A DNA stretch of 64,000 bases from Lewinellaceae bacterium (GTDB lineage: Bacteria; Bacteroidota; Bacteroidia; Chitinophagales; Saprospiraceae): assembly GCA_020636225.1 (NCBI GenBank), contig JACJYI010000003.1, positions 124,001 to 188,000 on the forward strand, given 5' to 3'. Both the position numbers and the translations under genes were made by a program. Within the stretch, counting starts at the first letter, position 1, and every line of letters begins with the position of its first letter. The notes below the pieces were generated by a model. The model was not told where the DNA came from. It saw nothing but the letters and a program-made list of their open reading frames with translations, and ran no database searches. Shown here in pieces: positions 8,360-16,480 of the stretch.

Positions 8360-10099
8360 ATGAAAAATTCCTTGTTCTTCCTGTTCCTGATCATCGGTCT
8401 GATCGGCACATCCTGCCGCAAGAACGATGATATCATCACCGGTGGGCCCGACCCCGTCATCTTTGTGCAAACCCAGGTCATGGGAGTGATCAAGGACGCG
8501 CAAGGCCAGGGCCTGGAAGGGGTCAATATCCGATGGGGGCAGCAATCGGCCACCACGGATGAGAATGGCTTCTACACCTTCCCGAGTGCTGCTGCCGATG
8601 AGCAGGGCACCGTGCTGCAGATCACCGCCAACGGGTATTTCAATCTGACCAAGACGGTGGTACCCATTCCCAACGGCAGGACCTGGCTGGAAGCCATGCT
8701 GACACCGAAGACCCTCAGTGGCACGGTCCAGGCCAGTGCCGGGGGTACCGTGACCATCAACGGGGCTGCCGTCACCCTTCCCGCGGGGGGGATTGTCGGT
8801 TCGGGCAATGTGCCCTATACTGGCACCGTGAACGTCTATGCCACCTGGCTGGACCCGACCTCTTCCACGACGCTTGACCGGATGCCGGGCAACCTGTCCG
8901 CCATCACGGCGGATGATCAATCCGGGTCGCTGGCCACCTACGGGATGATCGGTGTGGAACTGGAAACACCCTCCGGTGCCCCGCTGCAGATCGCCCAGGG
9001 TGCGGAGGCCCAGATCAGGATGAACATTCCCAATGCGATCCTGGCTGATGCCCCGGCGACCATTTCCCTCTGGCATTTTGACGTGGTCAAGGGCAAATGG
9101 ATAGAAGAAGGAGTGGCGGAAAAGGTCGGCAATGAATATGTGGGTACGGTCAGCCATTTTTCCTTCTGGAACTGCGATATCTTTTTCGAGAATGTCACCC
9201 TGAGCGGGCGGGTCGTCGATAACAATGGAACCCCTCTGATCGGTGTCCGGGTGTTGGCCACCCTGGTCAATGGAGATCCGAACATTCCGGCCAGTGCCAA
9301 TGCCTGGACCAATCTCGATGGCGAATTCGGCGGAAAGGTTCCGGCCGGTGAAGTGATCCTGATCGAAATCCTGGATCAATGTGGTGATGTGGTCTTCAGC
9401 CAGCAAGTGGGACCACTGTCAGCTGATCTGGACCTGGGAGATATCACGGTTGACCTGGCGGGGAATTCGATCGCCATTACGGGGTCACTGGTGGATTGTG
9501 ATGACAATCCGGTTACCAATGGTTATGTCCGGGTTGAGGTAGCAGGCTTAACAGTGATCCTTCCGACGGCAACCGATGGTTCAGTGAGTGCAGTGGTGTC
9601 TACCTGTGATGCCGATGAGCTGATCGCCGCCGGATATGACGTGGAGAATCTCAAATCCAGCCCGGTTCAAACCTATACAATCACAGGGTTGAGCGATCTC
9701 GATCTCGGTGAGCTGTCCGTATGCGACAATCTGGAAGAGTATATTCTGTACACCCTGGACGGCATTACCGTTTTGTTTGCTGAGCCCGGTGGCGGCATAC
9801 AGGGAAATTTCCTGAGTATTGACAGCGGGGCTGATTCGTTGGATGCCTATTTCTATCTCACCATGGATCAGATCGTGCCAGGGACCTACAATCCCTCGGT
9901 CATTGAAGTTTCTGCTTCCGATTCTGGAAATTTCATCTTTGGCGTTTGCCAGGGTTGTCCGGATATGGAGGTGACCTTGACATCTGTCGGAGCGGTGGGC
10001 GAACCGATGATCGGAACCTTTACCGGGACAACCGATGGGAATCCGAATCTTCCAGCCCGATCTCTGACCGGTTCATTCAAAGTGATCCGAGAATATTAA
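8360..10099 (+). CDS. Lipoprotein with carboxypeptidase-regulatory-like (CarboxypepD_reg) domains
   Basis: The signal peptide ends in a lipobox (LIGTSC, Cys19), so this is a membrane-anchored lipoprotein. After it comes a transthyretin-like domain (VMGVIKDAQGQGLEGVNI, GFYTF at about 36-110) and a second one (LSGRVVDNNGTPLIGVRV at about 280-360). The C-terminal half is beta-rich and ends in a strand (LTGSFKVI). Such domains usually serve in carbohydrate binding or structural roles at the cell surface; the function here is unknown. An ECF sigma factor gene follows only 57 bp after the stop, in the same direction. Confidence 0.8.
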   Translation: MKNSLFFLFLIIGLIGTSCRKNDDIITGGPDPVIFVQTQVMGVIKDAQGQGLEGVNIRWGQQSATTDENGFYTFPSAAADEQGTVLQITANGYFNLTKTVVPIPNGRTWLEAMLTPKTLSGTVQASAGGTVTINGAAVTLPAGGIVGSGNVPYTGTVNVYATWLDPTSSTTLDRMPGNLSAITADDQSGSLATYGMIGVELETPSGAPLQIAQGAEAQIRMNIPNAILADAPATISLWHFDVVKGKWIEEGVAEKVGNEYVGTVSHFSFWNCDIFFENVTLSGRVVDNNGTPLIGVRVLATLVNGDPNIPASANAWTNLDGEFGGKVPAGEVILIEILDQCGDVVFSQQVGPLSADLDLGDITVDLAGNSIAITGSLVDCDDNPVTNGYVRVEVAGLTVILPTATDGSVSAVVSTCDADELIAAGYDVENLKSSPVQTYTITGLSDLDLGELSVCDNLEEYILYTLDGITVLFAEPGGGIQGNFLSIDSGADSLDAYFYLTMDQIVPGTYNPSVIEVSASDSGNFIFGVCQGCPDMEVTLTSVGAVGEPMIGTFTGTTDGNPNLPARSLTGSFKVIREY

Positions 10100-10156
10100 T
10101 TGTTCATATATCTGCACCTGGCAAACCCGTTGTCAGGTGCAGGTATGGTTTATCCA

Positions 10157-10699
10157 ATGACAGAAAAGGAACTGATCCGAGCCTGCCAGAACAACCAGCG
10201 TGAAGCCCAATTCACGCTGGTTCGGCTGTTTGCACCGCGGCTGCTGGCCGTGTGTCGCCGCTATGTCCCGGATGGACTGGATGCGGAAGACACCTTGCAG
10301 GATGCCTTCGTTCAGATCTTTTCTCATCTGGATCAGTACGATCCCGCCAGGGGCACACTCTGGAAATGGCTGTGCCGGGTCGCCGTCAACGCCGCCCTGA
10401 AAAAGCATCGACTCACCGGCCGCTGGCATCTGGACCGGGCCGCACTGGAGGATGTGCCCGAGATCGCCGATCTGGACCACGAACTGAACCGCCTGGAGGC
10501 CCGCGCGATCGAGGACCTGATCCGGGCCTTGCCCGACGGGCAGCGACAGGTCTTCAACCTGGTCGCCGTGGAAGGGTTCAGCCACCAGGAGTGCGGCGAG
10601 CTCCTCGGCATGGCCACCGGCACTTCCAGGGCCTACCTGGCCAGGGCCCGCCAGCAATTGCAACAGCAGATCATCCACATGGAAACTCAACGACTATGA
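10157..10699 (+). CDS. ECF-type RNA polymerase sigma factor (sigma-70 family)
   Basis: The 180-residue product has sigma region 2 (about 25-85, with AEDTLQDAFVQIF and GTLWKWLCRVAVNAA) and region 4 (about 120-175, with LPDGQRQVFNLVAVEGFSHQE and a GTSRAYLARARQQL recognition helix). It lacks regions 1 and 3, as expected for ECF sigmas. I chose the ATG before TEKELIRACQ; an ATG 12 bases upstream is also possible. The stop overlaps the start of the next gene (ATGA), a typical sigma/anti-sigma arrangement. The target promoters are unknown. Confidence 0.92.
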   Translation: MTEKELIRACQNNQREAQFTLVRLFAPRLLAVCRRYVPDGLDAEDTLQDAFVQIFSHLDQYDPARGTLWKWLCRVAVNAALKKHRLTGRWHLDRAALEDVPEIADLDHELNRLEARAIEDLIRALPDGQRQVFNLVAVEGFSHQECGELLGMATGTSRAYLARARQQLQQQIIHMETQRL

Positions 10700-12123
10700 A
10701 CCAGGATCAACAACCACAGGATTGGCGCAAGAAGCTGACCGACCAGCAGGCGCCCATGGATGTCGATCGGTTTTGGGCCCAACTGGAGCCCCAACTCCCT
10801 CCGCAGCGCAAGCGGCGTGCATTCTGGTGGTGGATGCTGCCGGTCGGCCTGCTGGTAGCCGGAGGTCTGTTCTGGTGGAGCGGCCAACAGACAGAATTGG
10901 CGGATGAGAGCCATGTTGGCCATGGGGCTTTCATACCGAGCCATTCTGCGATTACCGACGAGCAGCCTCCTGTGGAAGGATCAGGAGTCAGCAGTGAGAT
11001 TCCGACAACATCGGAGGTCGCTGGGTCCGGTAGTGCGGACCAGGGTTCGCCGCGCCGTTCATCAAGCCACAGCCTCCAGCGATCGGGTTCGGGAGCGCAG
11101 TTGTCTTCCGGACAGGAAAATGACGGCCATTTGCACACTGTCTCCACGATGGGCCCAGAGAGTCATTCGCATGATCATGTGGAAGAAAACAACCGTGACA
11201 ACCCCCTGGAAACTCGTCGTCAATCGTTCCCGACGGATGAACCGAATGGTTTATCGGAAACCGTTATTCCCATGCCAGCGAGGCAGGAGATCCAACAGGT
11301 CATGACCCTGCCTGCTGTCCTGATCGGGGAGCTGGCCTACCGTCCACCGGCCTTACAGGAAGCGGTCATCGAACGGTCGCTGGCAGCACCTGTCCGGTCA
11401 GGATGGGAGTGGGCCCTGGTCGCCAGCGGTGGGCCGGGAATGGGGATCCGGTCGTTGCAAGCGGAACGGGTGGAAGATGCGGATTGGATAGCGGACCGGA
11501 AGCGAACCGAACGCCTCCTGGAATCCTGGCAGGTCAGGCTCATGGGCGAGGTGGTCACTCCACAGGGAGTGTATCTCGAAGCCGGACTGCAGTGGACTCG
11601 CCAGAACGAACGCCTTGACTGGTCGAAGGATTCAACCTCCTGGACCTGGGGTCCGGCAACGGGCTTTCTGGTCGATGATCAGGGCGGATCACAGCCCTGG
11701 CAGGATTCCGCTGCGTGGTCATCCTATTCCTTGCGGCGGGAGGTCAGGCATTACAACCGCATATCCACGATCGAAGTGCCCATAGGGCTGGGCTATGAAC
11801 ATCGACTGGGAGTGTGGTCGATCCGGGCAGGTGGAGGGCTGATGATCAACCTGCGGCAATCCTTCTCCGGGCGAAGCCTGCTGCCCCAGGGGTGGCCGGG
11901 ATATTGGGAGCAAGAAGAAGACCTGGCCCTCAGGAGCCGCATCGGACTGGGGTATTACGGCCAGATCCGGGTGGGACGACGGCTGCTTCCCGGGTTGGAG
12001 ATGTTTGTCCAACCGACGTGGTCGGCCTATCCGGGAGATCGTCAGGAAGGAGACCAATTTCGCCTGAAGTATGATCACATCCACCTCCAGACGGGTATCC
12101 GCTGGCGTTTGTCGAATCATTAG
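10696..12123 (+). CDS. Sigma-linked membrane protein with barrel-like C-terminal region (candidate anti-sigma)
   Basis: This 475-residue protein starts inside the sigma gene's stop (ATGA). Residues 1-35 are a short hydrophilic cytoplasmic part. One transmembrane helix follows (about 37-57, WWWMLPVGLLVAGGLFWW). A long Ser/Gln/Glu-rich, low-complexity linker runs to about 210. The last 230 residues alternate aromatic and polar residues, like outer-membrane beta-barrel strands (GVYLEAGLQWTRQ, IEVPIGLGYEHR, SRIGLGYYGQIRVG) and end in IRWRLSNH. Position suggests an anti-sigma role; I see no zinc-finger motif. An envelope-spanning layout is inferred. Confidence 0.72.
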   Translation: MNQDQQPQDWRKKLTDQQAPMDVDRFWAQLEPQLPPQRKRRAFWWWMLPVGLLVAGGLFWWSGQQTELADESHVGHGAFIPSHSAITDEQPPVEGSGVSSEIPTTSEVAGSGSADQGSPRRSSSHSLQRSGSGAQLSSGQENDGHLHTVSTMGPESHSHDHVEENNRDNPLETRRQSFPTDEPNGLSETVIPMPARQEIQQVMTLPAVLIGELAYRPPALQEAVIERSLAAPVRSGWEWALVASGGPGMGIRSLQAERVEDADWIADRKRTERLLESWQVRLMGEVVTPQGVYLEAGLQWTRQNERLDWSKDSTSWTWGPATGFLVDDQGGSQPWQDSAAWSSYSLRREVRHYNRISTIEVPIGLGYEHRLGVWSIRAGGGLMINLRQSFSGRSLLPQGWPGYWEQEEDLALRSRIGLGYYGQIRVGRRLLPGLEMFVQPTWSAYPGDRQEGDQFRLKYDHIHLQTGIRWRLSNH

Positions 12124-12144
12124 CTCGAAATGTCACCAGGTCAG

Positions 12145-12152
12145 TAACTTAG
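12145..12152 (+). promoter_or_regulatory. Candidate Bacteroidota -7 box for the lemA/M48 operon
   Basis: TAACTTAG matches seven of eight positions of TAnnTTTG and ends 15 bases before the lemA ATG. No clear -33 TTTG was found. Confidence 0.4.
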
Positions 12153-12167
12153 AGCAAAATCAACGGT

Positions 12168-12725
12168 ATGCTCTATCTTCTCATTCTGGTCGTTGCTCTG
12201 GCCCTTCTGGCCATGAGCCTGTACAATCGCTTGGTCAAATTGCGGAACAACCGGGAGAACGCCTTTGCGGACATCGATGTCCAGTTGCGCCAACGGCATG
12301 ACTTGATCCCCCAGCTGGTGGACAGCGTAAAAGGGTATATGACCCATGAGCGCGAGGTGCTGGAGGAGATCACCAAAGCGCGGTCGGCAGCCATGCAAGC
12401 CGGCACCATCCACGACAAGATCGAGGCGGAGAATCGTCTCGGCAGTGCCTTGCAAGGACTGAAGGTGGCGGTGGAAGCCTATCCGGACCTGAAGGCCAAT
12501 ACCAATTTCCTCCAGTTGCAATCGGAGATCGCTGATGTGGAGAACAAGCTGGCTGCGGTACGGCGGTATTTCAACAATGCCACCAAGGAGCTGAACAATG
12601 CGGTGGAGACCTTTCCGTCCAACCTGCTGGCCGGTTCCTTCGGCTTCTATCGGGAGGAGATGTTCGAGCTCGACTTTTCCGATCGCAAGAACATGGAAGA
12701 ACGTCCGGACATTTCGTTCAAATAG
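12168..12725 (+). CDS. lemA: LemA family protein
   Basis: A typical LemA protein of 185 residues: one N-terminal transmembrane helix (about 2-18), then a long helical domain with the family motifs YNRLVKLRNNRENAFADIDV, LRQRHDLIPQLVDSVKGYM and NSFP-like NAVETFPSNLLA. LemA proteins are inner-membrane anchored with the bulk outside the cytoplasm by the usual topology; function not settled. The next gene, an M48 (HtpX-like) protease, starts 2 bases after the stop. LemA next to an M48 protease is a recurring bacterial pair, often linked to membrane-protein quality control. Confidence 0.93.
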   Translation: MLYLLILVVALALLAMSLYNRLVKLRNNRENAFADIDVQLRQRHDLIPQLVDSVKGYMTHEREVLEEITKARSAAMQAGTIHDKIEAENRLGSALQGLKVAVEAYPDLKANTNFLQLQSEIADVENKLAAVRRYFNNATKELNNAVETFPSNLLAGSFGFYREEMFELDFSDRKNMEERPDISFK

Positions 12726-12727
12726 GG

Positions 12728-13660
12728 ATGGCAGACATCGGATTGCAGTCGCAGATCTGGCGGAATAACCGGACCTCACTGGCCCTTCTGGTCGTCTTTC
12801 CATTGTTGCTGCTCGGGCTTCTGTGGGTCGTGCTCTTTTTCGCCTTCAAGGCGGAGGGAGACTGGCCGACCCTGGAGCAGGTCAATCTGGCCTGGACCCG
12901 ACTGGCCCCCATCCTGTCCGGCCTGGTCCTGGTCTGGTTCCTAATCGCCTGGTTGTCGTATGGAGGGATTCTGCGGAAGGCCACATCTGCCCGTCCACTG
13001 GAGCGACAGGACGAGCCCCGGGTGTATAATCTACTGGAGAACCTGTGCATGTCCAGGGGGATCCCCATGCCATCGTTGCAGATCATCGAAGATGATTCGC
13101 TGAATGCCTATGCCAGCGGGTTGGGAGAGAAGAGCTTTGCCATTGCTGTGTCGCGCGGGCTGGTCAACAAACTGGATGATCCGGAACTGGAAGCAGTGCT
13201 GGCCCATGAGTTGTCGCATATCCGCAACCGGGATGTGAGGCTGCTGATGATCTCCATCATTTTTGTGGGCATCTTCGCTTTCCTGGCCGAGATGGCCGCC
13301 CGGACCGGATCGCGACCTTCCCGACGTGACAAGGACGACAAGGGCGCCGGTCTGATCATCGTGCTGGTGATCTTCCTGGCCTATCTGGTCTCCATGGTGC
13401 TGCGGTTCGCCATTTCCCGGAAGCGGGAGTTCCTGGCTGATGCGGGAGCGGTGGAGTTGACGAAGAACGCACCGGCCCTGGCCAGTGCCTTGCGCAAGAT
13501 CGCCGAGGATCCCTATATCGAAGCTGTCAAGCGCGATGATGTGGCCCAGCTGTTTATCCAGCATCCACGTGTCATCCAGCCCAAGCCGAATTTCCTGACC
13601 CGGGTATTTGCCACGCATCCCCCGATCGAGGAGCGGATCAAGGTGTTGGAGGGGTGGTAA
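12728..13660 (+). CDS. M48 family membrane metalloprotease (HtpX-like)
   Basis: The 310-residue protein has two N-terminal transmembrane helices (about 18-40 and 62-80), then an M48 zinc-peptidase domain. HELSH is at residues 160-164, and the third ligand is Glu234 in KREFLADAGA. Two more hydrophobic segments flank residues 172-190 and 208-228. This layout matches HtpX-type proteases, which degrade misfolded membrane proteins from the inner membrane. It is cotranscribed with lemA (2-base gap). Confidence 0.92.
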   Translation: MADIGLQSQIWRNNRTSLALLVVFPLLLLGLLWVVLFFAFKAEGDWPTLEQVNLAWTRLAPILSGLVLVWFLIAWLSYGGILRKATSARPLERQDEPRVYNLLENLCMSRGIPMPSLQIIEDDSLNAYASGLGEKSFAIAVSRGLVNKLDDPELEAVLAHELSHIRNRDVRLLMISIIFVGIFAFLAEMAARTGSRPSRRDKDDKGAGLIIVLVIFLAYLVSMVLRFAISRKREFLADAGAVELTKNAPALASALRKIAEDPYIEAVKRDDVAQLFIQHPRVIQPKPNFLTRVFATHPPIEERIKVLEGW

Positions 13661-13785
13661 ACTGCTCTTTGGTCGGCTAATAGCGAACGCTGGCTTCTGA
13701 TCTTGTATACCTATTGCTGAATACGAGTATATTCGGATGGCTGTGGCGACGTTTATTCCATCCATTATCCTTTTCAATGCAGGTC

Positions 13786-16212
13786 ATGAAGGTATTTCCA
13801 CTGATCCTAATAATCATTCATTTCATCCTTCCAATAGGCAAGGGACAGCATGTTGAGCCTTATCATTCCATTGGAAAGATTCACGCAAACAACATACAGG
13901 CCTCCATTGTCGGTCGAAATGGTCTTTTCTCAGGGCCAGATGGCAAATTTGTATATCCGGGTAATGGGATAGATCATTTCGGATTTGAAAACTTCATTCA
14001 CAGAAATGGAGTCTGGTTGGGAGGATACAATGCAGGCAGTGCTTGGAGGTCTTCAGTTTCAAGCAAGCTATGGTCGAAGGCCGATTTTTTTCCGGGGCCA
14101 ATGAATATCACCATAGAGGAGCAGAAAAATTGGTCAAGATCTTGGGTTGTTTCTGGTTGGGAGATCTGGAAACATAGAAATGATTTCAATGATAATGGGG
14201 TGATTGATGAAATGCCAGCGTCCGGAATTATGGAATGGCCAGGGCGGGGGAATCCCCATTTTAAAGCACTTGTTGGTTTTGATCTGGTTGATCAAGAACT
14301 TGCTCCTTTTTTTGATGTAGATGGCGATGGTATTTATGATCCACTTTTGGGAGACTTTCCCTGTTTAAGCCCCGGTGATCCGGGTTCCATACCCGATCAA
14401 ATGGTTTGGTTTATTTGCAATGATGGGAATGGCGTGCCTACCGAGAGCATTGATCCCGGATTGGGAGTAGACATTTCAAGTTTGATATTCGCGTATAATT
14501 TCTCTCCTGAATATAGATTAGGTGAAACGGTTTTCGTTCGACAATGGATTTCCAATCGGTCAGATCAGCCCATTTCAGATCTCCATGTCGGGCATTTTGT
14601 CAGGCCTTCATTGGGGTGTTTTAGCGATGACCTAGCAGGTTGCCAAGTAAATGACAATGTCATGTTTGCCTATAATGCAACAGGTCCTGATACGGTATGC
14701 AATGGCGCTTATGTTCAGGGATTTCCTGAGCCAATATTAACGGTTTCATTTCTGAGTCACCCAATGAGTTCCTTTCTTGCTGATCATAACCCGGGGCCAG
14801 TGGATGACTTCAATGATATTTCCGATTATCAAAATTTGCTCCAGGGATATTGGTATGATGGGGAGCCAATAACATTCGGTGGTGATGGCTATCAAACCGG
14901 TGGTCCTGAAACAAAATTTATGTACCCAGGCCGGCCCTCAATTCCGACATCCTGGACTTCGCTTGATCAGTTGTTTTCTTCGGGTATTGATTTCATGTTA
15001 GGGGTATCGAATATAGGTGATCTCTATCCAGATCAAACCATTCAGGTCGATCATGCATACGTATTGCATGAGCTTCCTTTATATGGGATTGCAGAAGCAG
15101 TTGATACTGCTCTTGTTCATAGTCAGCAAATCCGGGATTTCTATAACAACGGGTTTTCATTTGCAGGGGGCAATCCTATCCCATGCCTGTCTGATTGTGT
15201 CTGGCCCGGAGACATGGATGCCAATGGGATATGCAACAATCTCGATATTCTGCAATGGGGGGTCAGCATCGATCGGGTCGGTGTGGCAAGAAATCATCCG
15301 TTTGGAGGGTGGTTGCCTCAATATGGACTGGAGTGGGGGCCAACTGGAATATTGACAGTAGATGGACGGCATCAGGATGCGAATGGAGATGGTCAGGTTG
15401 ATGAGCAAGATATCTATGTGATCCAGCAGAGTTTTGGGAGAAAAAACGGCAATTTTATTGATTGGGGTGGACAAACCATCACAGGGAGCGATATGAAATG
15501 GACCCGGTTGTACAATGGATTTACCAGTCCGAATGAACATTTGATGTCGGGTCAATCATTCATGTTGCGTCTGGATGTCAGCGGATGGCCTATTGACTCC
15601 ATTTACAGTTTAGGATATTCCGTCAGCTGGGATACTACAGTCGTTAGTCTTGAACCTGGTTTTGATCAGACTCCCAAGAGTTCTCCCTTAGTCGATAGCA
15701 GTGAAATATTTTACCGATTGGAGGAGGAGGGCATGCTCCACGTTGGCATTACCCGGACCAACCATTTGAATCAGCCCTTCGTACCGTTTGAATTGGGAAA
15801 ATTGTTGTTCAGGATCAAATCCAATGCCGTACAGGATCAGTTTCCGGATACTACATTTGTTCGGATCACCAATGTCAAATCCTACCTTGCCAATGGCACA
15901 GAAATGATCATCGGCAGTGAACCACTGGCCATCCCATTTGGCATCGTCACAAGCCTGGAAGGCCAGAATTCTCCACAGTCAGCAATGAGCATTCATCCCA
16001 ATCCATCCGACGGTTTGGTGACCTGGACTTCCGGGAGACCCCTGAAAGAGTTGCGTCTGTATACCGTCGATGGAAATCTTGTTCAGCACTGGGCATTGCC
16101 AGGGACACAGAACATAGGCCAGCTGAATTTGCAACTTCCCGGAGGCGTTTATTTCCTGTTGGGTCAGGCGATGGATGGTACCATCCATCGGGTTCGGATG
16201 ATCCTATGGTGA
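13786..16212 (+). CDS. Secreted dockerin-like protein with T9SS sorting domain, copy 1
   Basis: Signal peptide at residues 2-20 (VFPLILIIIHFILPIGKGQ). A large N-terminal region of unknown fold follows. At about 465-555 there is a dockerin-like pair of calcium-loop motifs: GDMDANGICNNLDIL and DANGDGQVDEQDIYV. Then comes a cohesin-like beta stretch (ADSIYSLGYSVSWD type) and a T9SS sorting domain (HPNPSDGLVTW to the end, GGVYFLLGQ). The ATG at 13786 fits the signal peptide best; an ATG 9 bases earlier is also possible. The protein is a paralog of the next gene, and the two share a 66-base identical stretch. Export through T9SS is inferred. Confidence 0.85.
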   Translation: MKVFPLILIIIHFILPIGKGQHVEPYHSIGKIHANNIQASIVGRNGLFSGPDGKFVYPGNGIDHFGFENFIHRNGVWLGGYNAGSAWRSSVSSKLWSKADFFPGPMNITIEEQKNWSRSWVVSGWEIWKHRNDFNDNGVIDEMPASGIMEWPGRGNPHFKALVGFDLVDQELAPFFDVDGDGIYDPLLGDFPCLSPGDPGSIPDQMVWFICNDGNGVPTESIDPGLGVDISSLIFAYNFSPEYRLGETVFVRQWISNRSDQPISDLHVGHFVRPSLGCFSDDLAGCQVNDNVMFAYNATGPDTVCNGAYVQGFPEPILTVSFLSHPMSSFLADHNPGPVDDFNDISDYQNLLQGYWYDGEPITFGGDGYQTGGPETKFMYPGRPSIPTSWTSLDQLFSSGIDFMLGVSNIGDLYPDQTIQVDHAYVLHELPLYGIAEAVDTALVHSQQIRDFYNNGFSFAGGNPIPCLSDCVWPGDMDANGICNNLDILQWGVSIDRVGVARNHPFGGWLPQYGLEWGPTGILTVDGRHQDANGDGQVDEQDIYVIQQSFGRKNGNFIDWGGQTITGSDMKWTRLYNGFTSPNEHLMSGQSFMLRLDVSGWPIDSIYSLGYSVSWDTTVVSLEPGFDQTPKSSPLVDSSEIFYRLEEEGMLHVGITRTNHLNQPFVPFELGKLLFRIKSNAVQDQFPDTTFVRITNVKSYLANGTEMIIGSEPLAIPFGIVTSLEGQNSPQSAMSIHPNPSDGLVTWTSGRPLKELRLYTVDGNLVQHWALPGTQNIGQLNLQLPGGVYFLLGQAMDGTIHRVRMILW
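15181..15324 (+). repeat. Dockerin-coding segment, near-identical to 17897-18040
   Basis: The first 66 bases are identical to 17897-17962, and only about ten positions differ over 144 bases, whereas the flanking parts of the two genes have diverged strongly. Confidence 0.85.
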
Positions 16213-16218
16213 TCACCA

Positions 16219-16302
16219 CTACAGGAACTGGACCGCCAGATAGCTGGCCATGTCAATGATCAAGCCGAGTTGGAAGAAGTTCTGGTTCAGGTAGAGGAGA
16301 CG
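16219..16302 (-). pseudogene. C-terminal remnant of a second PycTM-type effector gene
   Basis: Read on the minus strand, 27 codons and a stop give RLLYLNQNFFQLG... ending AVQFL. This matches the last residues of the intact effector at 18932-20146 (RLLYLAYNLFLFG... ending VVQFL). The spacing between this stop and the stop of the facing T9SS gene is 6 bases at both loci. Upstream of the match the frame runs into a stop a few codons away and no further similarity is seen up to 16480. It is a leftover of a segmental duplication. Confidence 0.8.
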
Positions 16303-16480
16303 AAAGGTAGGGGTCAATTACCATACATGAAGAAGCATTATTTCGTGCATATATAGGGATGAATTGCATCAAGAGTTGATTTGTCCAGGAGCAAAATGCT
16401 AGATAATGTCGTGCATTGGCAAAACGCATGGCAGTAAACGGTAGGAAAGCCAAAAGAAAGAGGCATTTTCAATAAAAAAA

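Noticed and set aside
8330..9406. Open frame opposite the CarboxypepD_reg lipoprotein gene
   Set aside because: His/Gly/Arg-rich translation without motifs, a shadow of the lipoprotein gene.
10252..10695. Extension of the sigma-linked membrane protein upstream through the sigma gene
   Set aside because: This part is the out-of-frame image of the sigma factor; the ATGA overlap at 10696 is the sensible start.
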